Assembly: GCF_004403395.1 (NCBI RefSeq)
Contig: NZ_SOGN01000008.1
Coordinates: 1-64,000 of the forward strand
From: Cryobacterium cheniae
Lineage (GTDB): Bacteria > Actinomycetota > Actinomycetes > Actinomycetales > Microbacteriaceae
Direction of reading: 5' to 3'
DNA length: 64,000 nt
The notes beneath the pieces were generated by a model. The model worked only from the letters and a program-made list of their open reading frames with translations. It did not search any database and was not told where the DNA came from. A program made the position numbers and the translations under genes. This document shows positions 25,861 through 33,041 of this stretch, piece after piece; within the stretch, counting starts at the first letter, position 1; each line of letters begins with the position of its first letter.

Positions 25861-26481
25861 ATGTCATTGCTCAAATTCTCCAACCGTTCCAACGAAGGCC
25901 GAGTCGGCTACGTCATCAACTTCCCCCGTGAGTGCGGCGTGAAGGTTGTCGAGGCCGGGATCGTCGCTCTTGAGGAGGCCGTAGACCACCTTCAGAGCCT
26001 CCAGCGCGAGACGAAGCCGACCTTCGACGCCGTCGTCCAGGCGAAGGCGGCCCGCGACGACCAGGGCAAGCGCGACGCGCTTGGTAAGCCGAGCACGCTC
26101 TCGGAGTCGATCACGGCAGTCCACGCCGCCGAGCATGCCGTCGAGCTCCTCGACGCCCGCATCGAGGGCGCCAAGGTTCGACAGGTGGACGCCGTGAACA
26201 CGTTCCATGCGCTCGTGCTCACCAATGAGGAGGCGCTGAAGGCGGCGGCGAAGCCGAAGGCGCAGAACGCCCGGCTGAAGCTCGTTGCGGCCCGCCGGAT
26301 GCTCACCGACGCCGAGGCGGAGCTCAGCGAGTCCGCCGGGCTCCTCGAAATGTTCGAGTTCGGGGACGCCTACCGTCACGCGATCCGGGCTCACGCGGGC
26401 TCGATCCCGCTCTCGGCCGCTATCGAAGGCGCGGGCGACGCCGTCCGCGCGCTCGGCATCCGTGAGAGCGAGCTCGGCTAA
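25861..26481 (+). CDS. Element protein of unknown function, helical
   Basis: A 206-residue, mostly helical Ala/Glu/Lys-rich protein. AAAGG lies about 6 nt before the ATG. After a short polar N-terminus (SLLKFSNRSNEGRVGYVINFP), long amphipathic helices follow with coiled-coil character. It begins a second operon (25861-27838) of five tightly packed genes; its stop overlaps the next start. No family recognised. A scaffold-like or structural function is possible but unsupported. Confidence 0.65.
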   Translation: MSLLKFSNRSNEGRVGYVINFPRECGVKVVEAGIVALEEAVDHLQSLQRETKPTFDAVVQAKAARDDQGKRDALGKPSTLSESITAVHAAEHAVELLDARIEGAKVRQVDAVNTFHALVLTNEEALKAAAKPKAQNARLKLVAARRMLTDAEAELSESAGLLEMFEFGDAYRHAIRAHAGSIPLSAAIEGAGDAVRALGIRESELG

Positions 26482-26831
26482 TGGCGAAGAAGAAGCCCGA
26501 CGCGGAGGAGATCACGCCGCGACAGCGTCGGATCGCCGATCTGCGCGTCTCAGGTCGGACGTTCGAGGAGATCGCCGCCGAGGTCGGGATCTCGCCGGAG
26601 AAGGCCCACGCCGAGGCCGGGAGGGTATTCGCCTCCTTGGTAGGCGAGGACGCGGCAACCATCCGGACGCAATCGGAGCTACGCCTCGATAACGTGCTGG
26701 TCCACGCGAACCGCGACCTTCGAGGGGCCTCGACACAGTCGGAGCGGTCGACCCTCTACGGAATCATCCTTCGCGCCGAATCTCAGCGCGCAATGCTCCT
26801 CGGGCTGTCCCTGAAACGGGCCGACCAATGA
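26481..26831 (+). CDS. HTH protein resembling phage small terminase subunits
   Basis: A 116-residue protein. An N-terminal helix-turn-helix (about 16-45: RQRRIADLRVSGRTFEEIAAEVGIS) is followed by a helical segment RTQSELRLDNVLVHANRDL, a linker and LRAESQRAMLLGLSLKR. This layout (HTH, then a Glu/Leu/Asp helix, then an RxxRxxLLGL ending) is that of small-terminase-like proteins of actinobacterial phages and islands. No large terminase is present. In satellites a lone small terminase diverts helper packaging, which is the inferred role. It could also be an ordinary DNA-binding regulator. Confidence 0.55.
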   Translation: MAKKKPDAEEITPRQRRIADLRVSGRTFEEIAAEVGISPEKAHAEAGRVFASLVGEDAATIRTQSELRLDNVLVHANRDLRGASTQSERSTLYGIILRAESQRAMLLGLSLKRADQ

Positions 26832-27040
26832 GCGAGCGACGCGAACGCATGGCCCGAAGGTCGACGGCGCGCCACGCCGCGGCCCTCCGCGAAGCTCTCC
26901 GCCAATTCAGGGAGACGAATCAGCCGGGCCGCCTCCCAGGGAGGGCGCGGGAGATCCTCGCGCTCCTCGACGACTTCACCATCGAGCTCGGGGCGTACTC
27001 CCGAGCCCTCGACACACCCAGCGAAGAGAGGCCCCGCTAA
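26828..27040 (+). CDS. Small basic element protein, unknown
   Basis: A 70-residue Arg-rich helical protein (SERRERMARRSTARHAAALREALRQFRE, then LPGRAREILALLDDFTIELGAYSRAL). It overlaps the HTH gene by 4 bp and the next gene by 1 bp, so it is certainly within the operon. Its size and charge would suit a recombination directionality factor or an anti-repressor, but nothing in the sequence proves this. Confidence 0.6.
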   Translation: MSERRERMARRSTARHAAALREALRQFRETNQPGRLPGRAREILALLDDFTIELGAYSRALDTPSEERPR

Positions 27041-27639
27041 TGGCGCTCAAACTCCCTGACCGTCCGGTCCCGCGTCCACCGGCTCTCGTGACTGCTCCCG
27101 ACAATTGGATCGACTGGAGCGAGCACCCGGCCGCGCCGTTCATCAAAGAAGCCGACAAGATCGTTTTTTCCAAGCTCAAGGCGAAGAAGGCCGCGGGAAC
27201 GCTGACCAAGTGGGAAGCGTACGACCTCCGCGAGTGCGTGACCGGCCTTGTCGTCGACCGGCGCCGTAGGCGCATGACCCGCGACGAACGCTACCGCGAC
27301 GAGCTCGCCGTCGAGGCGGCGCGCACGCCTCGGGACCGGGAGCTCTCGGAGGCCCGCTTCGCGCACGGGGTCAAGCTCATGGCGAGGCTGGAGGAAGCGG
27401 AAGCGGACGAACGTCGAGATGCCGCCCACGGCTCACTTCTCGTCTTCGAGGTTGAGGCCACGCCGCCGGCCTTGACCGACGAGGAGACGGCGCGAGACGC
27501 GGAGCGTGCACGCTTCGTCCCTGACCAGGGCGGCGAGGCCACCCCGAGCCCCGCAATCAGACCGAGACGCCGACGGCGGCCAAGGTTGACCGTTTTGCAT
27601 GCGTACGCGGACGGCCCCGACGATGACGACGACTACTAA
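27040..27639 (+). CDS. Element protein of unknown function with basic patch and acidic tail
   Basis: A 199-residue hydrophilic protein. The N-terminal part (LKLPDRPVPRPPALVTAPDNWIDWSEHPAAPFIKEADKIVFSKLKAKKAAG) looks folded. A highly charged helical middle part follows, and the end combines RPRRRRRPR with DDDDDY. No enzyme motif is seen. It shares the operon with the HTH protein; the acidic end and Arg cluster suggest interaction with nucleic acid or a basic partner. Confidence 0.6.
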   Translation: MALKLPDRPVPRPPALVTAPDNWIDWSEHPAAPFIKEADKIVFSKLKAKKAAGTLTKWEAYDLRECVTGLVVDRRRRRMTRDERYRDELAVEAARTPRDRELSEARFAHGVKLMARLEEAEADERRDAAHGSLLVFEVEATPPALTDEETARDAERARFVPDQGGEATPSPAIRPRRRRRPRLTVLHAYADGPDDDDDY

Positions 27640-27664
27640 CCAACCACGAAAGAGGAGCGCAACT

Positions 27665-27838
27665 ATGACGAACGCCACACCCAGCGAGGCACAGGCCGCC
27701 CAGATCAAAGCAATGGCCGGCGGCTCGACCTACGAGCCGCCAATGCCAACGCGGCCCAAAACCGTAAGCGAGATCCAGGCCGAATCGATCCAGGCGTCGG
27801 CCAACGGCTGGGATCGCATCGAGTACGCCGACGAATAG
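27665..27838 (+). CDS. 57-residue element protein, unknown
   Basis: TNATPSEAQAAQIKAMAGG followed by a proline-containing middle and KTVSEIQAESIQASANGWDRIEYADE. The ATG at 27665 is backed by a strong AAAGAGGAG site; an upstream in-frame start lacks one. It is the last gene before the terminator at 27860. Small and acidic; no family recognised. Confidence 0.65.
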   Translation: MTNATPSEAQAAQIKAMAGGSTYEPPMPTRPKTVSEIQAESIQASANGWDRIEYADE

Positions 27839-27859
27839 ACGCAACTCACCAATAAACAG

Positions 27860-27895
27860 AGCCCCCGCTCGGAGCAATCCGGCGGGGGCTTTGTC
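27860..27895 (+). terminator. Rho-independent terminator closing the element's main operon
   Basis: AGCCCCCGC (27860-27868) pairs perfectly with GCGGGGGCT (27882-27890); an inner CGG/CCG pair extends the stem, and TTTG follows. It also abuts the stop of the convergent minus-strand gene. Confidence 0.88.
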
Positions 27896-27900
27896 GTGCC

Positions 27901-28305
27901 CTAAATGAAGACCGACCAGAGACTCGCCGCGCTGGAGAGCATTAGGCCCACTCCCGCCCAGATCAGATTCCCCCGCGTTGAAACGAGGATCATTTCTATG
28001 AGGCGTTTCGAGTCCTCGGCAGCCAGATACTCAATGCTCTCGATGGTCGGCCTAATGAGTTGATTCTCGGCGTACAGCGCGTGGTACCTCACATTGATCA
28101 TGTAGCCGACTGCACCGTCGCTCTGTTGTCTCGTGAGCTCTGCAATCTCCGCCATATACGCCTTTGAGAGCTCTTGCGACTTCTCGATTCGCTTCTCTTC
28201 GAGACCCGGCTGACGCTTCGCGCTCAAATATGCGGCGATTAGGCCCCCAGCCGTGAGGATGAAGCCGAGAACGGTCAGGGCCGCTATCCAAGGTTGAGGT
28301 GTCAT
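27901..28305 (-). CDS. Two-TM membrane protein of the element, unknown
   Basis: A 134-residue protein with membrane helices at about 7-27 (WIAALTVLGFILTAGGLIAAY) and 112-132 (LIWAGVGLMLSSAASLWSVF). A charged, partly coiled-coil domain lies between them. The start is ATG 28305 with GGGAGGG upstream; a longer frame to 28347 is not needed. It faces the main operon and shares only a terminator with it. The architecture is compatible with a membrane effector or an exclusion protein, but there is no direct evidence. Confidence 0.7.
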   Translation of the reverse strand: MTPQPWIAALTVLGFILTAGGLIAAYLSAKRQPGLEEKRIEKSQELSKAYMAEIAELTRQQSDGAVGYMINVRYHALYAENQLIRPTIESIEYLAAEDSKRLIEMILVSTRGNLIWAGVGLMLSSAASLWSVFI

Positions 28306-28371
28306 TTCTCTACCCTCCCAACGGGCGCGATCTGTGGATAACTTCAACTGAAACGCCCCGGACCTCCAAGA

Positions 28372-28500
28372 ATGGTCCGCATGGAAGCCGACGACCTTGA
28401 CACGCCCAACTGTCCCGCGTGCCTAATCCGATTCGAGCCTTCCGACACGCTCCGCGTCGTCGTCTGGGAATGTCCGGAGTGTGGCCTCCGGAGGGTCTAG
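28372..28500 (+). CDS. 42-residue zinc-ribbon protein
   Basis: A short plus-strand frame with two CxxC knuckles: NCPACLIRFEP at residues 13-23 and WECPECGLRRV at the C-terminus, separated by about 15 residues, the usual size of a mini zinc ribbon. ATGs at 28372 and 28381 are both possible; ribosome sites are weak. The strict CPxC pairs in such a short frame argue that it is real. Its stop overlaps the stop of the GvpU-like gene (tail to tail). Confidence 0.6.
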   Translation: MVRMEADDLDTPNCPACLIRFEPSDTLRVVVWECPECGLRRV

Positions 28501-28991
28501 CTGTCCGCCGGATTATGGGTTCCGAGTGTCCAGCCTGAGATATCGTCCATGGGCGCGCGCCAAATCGGAAAGTTGCAGGGACCTTCCGGGTTGGAAACAC
28601 GAACGTCTATGAGGTGCAGGAATCCGCGCGGTTGAGCGAAGAGACCGGCCTCTTCCCGAGCGCGGTTGTCCGCGTCGGCGTCATCGAAAGCGGCTGTGAA
28701 AACACTATTCAGGGTCTCGGCGGCGGCGTCGGCGTTAGTGGGGTCAGCTTCGCCCGCTCCCCGGATCAAATTGGTGAGCCTCTCGGACCACACTCGGCGG
28801 GAGACAGCCGTTCCAGAGACGATGAGACCCTTCAGGTTGACGGTTATGCCGATGCGGCCTTCCGTGTAGTCGTCACTCCGGCCGAGGCTCACATCGAGGA
28901 GCACTTGGAGAAAATAGTCCTTCGAGCTCCTGACTTCCCCGTCCAACTCCGCTTCGCCCTCGGGCTTGATCGCTGTATCTGAAACGTCCAT
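28497..28991 (-). CDS. GvpU-like protein, lone copy at the right end of the element
   Basis: A 164-residue acidic protein. DYFLQVLLDVS, then IGITVNLKGLIVSGTAVSRRVW, and HLIDVRVSNPEG followed by FPIWRAPMDDISGWTLG follow the pattern of the gas-vesicle accessory protein GvpU family (a pole of beta strands with IVSG and a WR...IDGW-type ending). No gas vesicle genes are near, so the name reflects resemblance only. The start is ATG 28991 with GAGGGG upstream. It is the gene closest to attR. Confidence 0.55.
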   Translation of the reverse strand: MDVSDTAIKPEGEAELDGEVRSSKDYFLQVLLDVSLGRSDDYTEGRIGITVNLKGLIVSGTAVSRRVWSERLTNLIRGAGEADPTNADAAAETLNSVFTAAFDDADADNRAREEAGLFAQPRGFLHLIDVRVSNPEGPCNFPIWRAPMDDISGWTLGTHNPADS

Positions 28992-29075
28992 TGTGTTCCC
29001 CTCAATTGGTGTCATGCGTACTCTACCGACCGCCTCCGACATCGATTTTAGTTACGCCCTAAGTGCGCGCAGCTT

Positions 29076-29080
29076 GTGGC
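29076..29080. other. attR core (GTGGC)
   Basis: The right element-comM junction. Left of it is the element arm CCTAAGTGCGCGCAG plus CTT; right of it comM continues in frame (GTGGTCGATC, codons for the third base of Ala482, then Trp, Ser, Ile). Confidence 0.85.
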
Positions 29081-29171
29081 GTGGTCGATCGCCGACCTCG
29101 AGGGTGTCGCGCGGCCGGGCATCGAACAGGTAGGGCAGGCCCTGTACCTGCGGAAGGGAATGACGTCATGA
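29081..29171 (+). pseudogene. comM: comM 3' fragment separated by the element
   Basis: The last base of codon 482 plus 29 codons and a stop, reading WSIADLEGVARPGIEQVGQA then LYLRKGMTS, the normal ComM C-terminus. It has no start of its own. Its TGA (29169-29171) overlaps the dprA ATG at 29168, preserving the comM-dprA junction of the ancestral operon. Confidence 0.93.
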
Positions 29172-30427
29172 TGCTGTTCGGGCTGGAGGAATCCACGGTG
29201 ATCTCGCTGGCCGGGGGCGTGCGAGCATCCGCCGGGCCGGCCGTCATGGATGCCGCGGCCGCCGCCGACGTGTTCGCGCGCGCCGCGTGGACCGGCATCG
29301 CGGAGCCGGGCGACGGAGCCGCCGGACTGCTCGTGCAGGGGCTGGGTGCAGGGCCGGCCCTCACCGCCGTGCTCGACCTCTGGACCGGTGCGCGGCTCGC
29401 GGCCGCTCTGGCCGCCGCGGGGTGGCCGCTGACCGACGACCTGCCGGCGCAGCTCGAGCAGGGCCTGCAACGGTGGCGGCCGCGGTTGTCCTCGGCCGAG
29501 GTGATCCGCTCCCTGCAACAGGCGACTCGCGTGTCCGCCGGGCTTCTCGTGCCCACCGACCCGTCCTGGCCGACGGGCGTCGACGACCTGGCGATCCACG
29601 CGCCGATCGCGCTGTGGTGGCGGGGCGTCCCGACGGCTCTGACCGCGCTCTCCAATTCGATCGCCCTGGTGGGTGCCCGTGCAGCCACCGGCTACGGCGA
29701 GCATGTGGCGATGGAGGCCTCTGCCGGGCTCGTCGACCGTGGCTTCCTGATCGTGTCCGGGGCGGCCTACGGAATCGACGGCATGGCTCACCGGGCGGCA
29801 CTGGCCAGCTCGGGGCTGACCGTCGCTTTCCTCGCCGGGGGAGTGGACCGCTACTACCCGAGCGGCCACGACACCCTGCTGAGCCGCATCGCGACGGTGG
29901 GGGCCATCGTCTCCGAGCTGCCCTGCGGGGCCGCGCCCACCAAATGGCGGTTCCTGCAGCGCAACCGATTGATCGCCGCCGCCAGCGCGGCCACAGTCGT
30001 GCTCGAGGCCGGCTGGCGTTCGGGTTCGCTCAACACCGCCGGCCACGCCGCCGCCCTCGGCCGCCCGCTCGGGGCCGTGCCGGGTCCGGTGACCAGCCCG
30101 ACCTCGGCCGGCTGCCACCGGCTGATCCGCGAGTATGACGCCGTGTGCGTCACCACGGCCGCGGAGATGGCCGAGCTCGTAGGCGAACGGATGCTGAACC
30201 TCACCCTCGACCTGCCGCCCGTCGACGGCGACACGGCCGGGTTCGGCGGCCGCACGAGTGAGCAGGTGCGCGTGTTCGATGCCCTGAGCACGCGGGCGGC
30301 CCGCACCGTGCCCGACATCGCCCGCCGGGCGGGCCTGTCGACGTCCGCCGTGCAGGGGGCCCTCGGAGCTCTCGACCTCGAGGGGGTGGTGCGCGAGAAG
30401 GAGACCGGCTGGGTGCGCGGCCGCTAG
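29168..30427 (+). CDS. dprA: DNA-processing protein DprA
   Basis: A 419-residue DprA/Smf protein, which loads RecA on incoming single-stranded DNA. The Rossmann-fold core shows SIALVGARAATGYGEHVAMEASAGLVDRG, IVSGAAYGIDGMAHRAAL, FLAGGVDRYYPSGH and RFLQRNRLIAA. A C-terminal winged helix (about 350-415: RTVPDIARRAGLSTSAVQGALGALDLEG) follows. AAGGGA lies 8 nt before ATG 29168. The gene is intact but is now cut off from yraN-comM transcription by the element. Confidence 0.95.
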   Translation: MMLFGLEESTVISLAGGVRASAGPAVMDAAAAADVFARAAWTGIAEPGDGAAGLLVQGLGAGPALTAVLDLWTGARLAAALAAAGWPLTDDLPAQLEQGLQRWRPRLSSAEVIRSLQQATRVSAGLLVPTDPSWPTGVDDLAIHAPIALWWRGVPTALTALSNSIALVGARAATGYGEHVAMEASAGLVDRGFLIVSGAAYGIDGMAHRAALASSGLTVAFLAGGVDRYYPSGHDTLLSRIATVGAIVSELPCGAAPTKWRFLQRNRLIAAASAATVVLEAGWRSGSLNTAGHAAALGRPLGAVPGPVTSPTSAGCHRLIREYDAVCVTTAAEMAELVGERMLNLTLDLPPVDGDTAGFGGRTSEQVRVFDALSTRAARTVPDIARRAGLSTSAVQGALGALDLEGVVREKETGWVRGR

Positions 30428-30480
30428 GTGTTCCTCTCACGGTGGTCCAGCCCAGTACGAGGGCCCGGTGTTCAGTACAA

Positions 30481-30494
30481 AATTACGAGTAATT
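30481..30494. promoter_or_regulatory. A/T-rich palindrome upstream of the HNH gene
   Basis: AATTAC-GA-GTAATT within an unusually A/T-rich stretch (30470-30530) just before the DUF222/HNH gene. It may belong to its promoter or operator. Confidence 0.35.
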
Positions 30495-30561
30495 GATCCA
30501 AAATTCCGGATAAATGCGTCCGACTCTAGATCCTATGTACGACATGAGGTATCCTCGAAAC

Positions 30562-31980
30562 ATGATCACCCTCGCAGATGACCTGAGGCAGGCAACGGAG
30601 GCCGTCGCCCGTCTGGGTGCCTCCTGCGCGGACTACGAAGCCCTCGCCGACGCCGAGGTGCTGGCCGGTCAGAAGCAGATCGCGGCCGCCCGCCGCCTGC
30701 TCGACACCCGTTCGGCGTGGATGGCGGCAACGATCGCCCGTCGCTCCCGCCCCGAGCTCGGCCATTCCGGACTGGCCGCGCAGCAGGGCTTTCTTTCCCC
30801 CGAGGCCCTGATCCAGAAGTGGACGGGATCGTCCAAGGGTGACGCCTACAAGCTGGTCGCGGTCGGCACGATGATGGCTGATACTGAAGCGGCAGACAAG
30901 CTCGTCGAAGCCGCCGTGGGGTCCCCCACAGCGGATGCCGCCGACATCGCTGAGTTCGAGGCGAAGGTGCCCTGGCAGGCTCCGATCGCCCGGGCCGTCA
31001 CCGCCGGCACTCTCTCCGTCGATGCTGCCGAGTCGATGCGCGCGGGACTCGGCCAGATCGATGCCGCAGTCACCGCAGAGAAGCTCGGGGTGGCACTCGA
31101 GGCGCTACAGGCCGAGTCGTCGTCGCTGAACGCGGACGAGGTCTTCAAACGCGCTCGGCGGATGCGTGACCACCTCGACGAGGCCGGCATCGCCGCCCGC
31201 GAGAAGCAGGCCCACGACGACCGGTACTTGAAGGTCTACCGACTGGGTAACGGCAACGTGCGACTCAACGGGCTGTTCACCCCGGAGGACGGCGAGTTCG
31301 TGCTCTCCACCTTCGACTCCATCACCGGCCCGCGCCGCGGCGGGGTGCGATTCGTTGACAAGGAGCTGGCCGCCTGGGCCCAGAAGATGCAGGAGGATCC
31401 CCGAACGACGGAGCAGATCGCAGCGGACTCCCTCGTGCAGCTGCTCAAGATCGCCGGGGAGGCCGACCCGGGCCGCGTATTCGGCGGCCGCCGCCCCTCG
31501 GTTCGGGTTATCGTCACCGAGAAGGCCCTCAAGTCGGGTAGACCGGCGCAGGCAGGCCAGATAGAGGGCAACTCGGTCCCGATCTCGCACGAAACGATCG
31601 ACCGGATCCTGTGCGACACCGGAACCCGCGGCATCCAGTTCGACGCCGACGGGCAGATCATCAACGTCGGACGCGACCAGCGCCTTTTTACCGAGGTGCA
31701 GCGTGCCGCGATGGGGGTGCGCGATGGTGGATGCCGGTGGGTGGACTGCGACAGGTCACCCGCCTGGACCGAAGCGCACCACATCAACGAGTGGTCGACC
31801 GACAATGGGTATACCGACCTTGCCGACGGGGTGCTGCTCTGCCACCCGCATCATCTGCTCCTGCATAACCAGCATTGGACGATCATCCGCATCGGAACGG
31901 AATACTGGCTCAGGCCGCCAGAAGAAGTCGACCCGGAACGAACCCTGATTGCGCTGCCGAGCAAGCGCGGAAACCCGTGA
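30562..31980 (+). CDS. DUF222 domain protein with C-terminal HNH nuclease motif
   Basis: About 472 residues. The N-terminal DUF222 region (about 1-300, helical) is followed by an HNH/ββα-metal module: GCRWVDCDRSPAWTEAHHINEWS and GVLLCHPHHLLLHNQHW. Such genes are abundant and multi-copy in actinobacteria and behave as solitary, possibly mobile ORFs; their role is not established. ATG 30562 is preferred; ATGs at 30535 and 30544 are in frame. It lies between dprA and the phosphodiesterase, where a whiG/fliA-type gene or nothing is commoner. Confidence 0.88.
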   Translation: MITLADDLRQATEAVARLGASCADYEALADAEVLAGQKQIAAARRLLDTRSAWMAATIARRSRPELGHSGLAAQQGFLSPEALIQKWTGSSKGDAYKLVAVGTMMADTEAADKLVEAAVGSPTADAADIAEFEAKVPWQAPIARAVTAGTLSVDAAESMRAGLGQIDAAVTAEKLGVALEALQAESSSLNADEVFKRARRMRDHLDEAGIAAREKQAHDDRYLKVYRLGNGNVRLNGLFTPEDGEFVLSTFDSITGPRRGGVRFVDKELAAWAQKMQEDPRTTEQIAADSLVQLLKIAGEADPGRVFGGRRPSVRVIVTEKALKSGRPAQAGQIEGNSVPISHETIDRILCDTGTRGIQFDADGQIINVGRDQRLFTEVQRAAMGVRDGGCRWVDCDRSPAWTEAHHINEWSTDNGYTDLADGVLLCHPHHLLLHNQHWTIIRIGTEYWLRPPEEVDPERTLIALPSKRGNP

Positions 31981-32136
31981 TCCGGAGGCCGATCTTCAAC
32001 CTGCAGGGCTGGCTGTCCTGTTGTCTTGCTGACTTCCGGTTTTTTGGTCGTGGCCCCTGGATCTCGACTCGCGACCTGGCACCGCCTGACGTCGGCGGCA
32101 GGCCGTAGTCTGGGCGGGAACGACGAAAGGTGAGCC

Positions 32137-33036
32137 ATGTCAGCCGTGCAACTGGGCCAGCACCCGCCTGCCACCCACCTGATCGCACATATCAGTGACA
32201 CCCATTTCCTCGGCGGGGGTCAGACGCTCTACGACACGGTCGACACCGACACCACGGTGTACCAGGCGATGGCTCAGCTGGAGCGGTCCGGTCTCCGGCC
32301 CGACGCGCTGCTGTTCACCGGTGACATCGCCGACCGCGGAGAGGTCGATGCGTACCGCCGGGTGCGCGACATCGTCGAGGCCGCGGCCGAACGGATGGGT
32401 GCCCCCGTCATCTGGGTGATGGGCAACCACGACAAGCGCGAGGCCTTTCGTACCGAACTGCTCCGGGAAGCGGAATCGACGGCGCCGGTGGACCGGGTCT
32501 TCGATATCGGGGGAGTGCGCATCATCGCACTGGACACGAGCGTTCCGGGGTACCACCACGGTGACCTGTCCGACGCGCAGCTGGCGTGGCTGTCCGACGT
32601 GCTCAGGGAGCCGGCTCCGCACGGCTCCCTGCTGGCCATGCACCACCCGCCCGTCCCCACGATGCTGCCGCTGATGGCCATCCTCGAGCTACGCGGGCAG
32701 GCCCGGCTGGCCGAGGTGGTTGCCGACAGCGACATCCGGGCCATCCTGGGCGGGCACCTGCACTACGCGACGACTGGACTCTTCGCGGGAATCCCCGTGT
32801 CGGTCGCCGCGGCCACCTGCTACACGATCGATCCGACCGCTCCGCGCGGTTCCCTCAGCGGCCTGCAGGGTGGGCAGTCGATCAACCTCGTGCACGTGTA
32901 CGACGACCAGATCGTGCACTCGCACGTGGCTCTCGGGGAGTTTCCGGCGGCGACCGGCTTCGACGCGTCCTTCCTCGAACGGATGGAGGCGCTCACGCCC
33001 GACGAGCGCACCGAAGCCTTCTCGCGGCAGGACTGA
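32137..33036 (+). CDS. Calcineurin-like metallophosphoesterase (CpdA/Icc type)
   Basis: A 299-residue class III nucleotide phosphodiesterase-like enzyme. Metal-binding motifs in order are LIAHISDTHFLG (D-x-H), LLFTGDIADRGE (GD), WVMGNHDKR (GNHD), LLAMHHPPVP and ILGGHLHYATTG (GHxH). The family hydrolyses cyclic nucleotides or other phosphodiesters. AAAGG lies 6 nt before the ATG. It ends 5 bp before xerC. Confidence 0.9.
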   Translation: MSAVQLGQHPPATHLIAHISDTHFLGGGQTLYDTVDTDTTVYQAMAQLERSGLRPDALLFTGDIADRGEVDAYRRVRDIVEAAAERMGAPVIWVMGNHDKREAFRTELLREAESTAPVDRVFDIGGVRIIALDTSVPGYHHGDLSDAQLAWLSDVLREPAPHGSLLAMHHPPVPTMLPLMAILELRGQARLAEVVADSDIRAILGGHLHYATTGLFAGIPVSVAAATCYTIDPTAPRGSLSGLQGGQSINLVHVYDDQIVHSHVALGEFPAATGFDASFLERMEALTPDERTEAFSRQD

Positions 33037-33041
33037 CCGAG

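Larger units (their letters stand above)
21069..29080. mobile_element. 8.0-kb integrative element inserted in comM by a large serine recombinase
   Basis: Boundaries are defined by the 5-bp repeat GTGGC at 21069-21073 and 29076-29080 and by exact restoration of comM when the intervening 8007 bp are removed. Gene order is recombinase, a 930-bp non-coding region with palindromic iterons, two small genes, a RepA-like ATPase, a 206-residue unknown, a small-terminase-like HTH protein, three small unknowns, a terminator, then a right-end set of a two-TM protein, mini zinc ribbon and GvpU-like protein. Leucine codons are almost always CTC, whereas flanking genes mix CTC and CTG, which supports foreign origin. 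No capsid, portal, large terminase, relaxase or conjugation gene is recognisable. Confidence 0.93.

Noticed and set aside
28614-28982. 122-codon plus-strand frame opposite the GvpU-like gene
   Set aside because: The minus-strand gene has a strong GAGGGG ribosome site and a recognisable fold pattern; the antisense frame has neither.
29063-29167. Upstream extension of the dprA frame into attR
   Set aside because: It reads through the comM 3' fragment and element DNA. The native start at 29168 overlaps the comM stop and has a good ribosome site.
30562-31980. DUF222/HNH gene as part of the comM element
   Set aside because: It lies beyond attR and dprA, so it is outside the element. No second pair of repeats bounds it.
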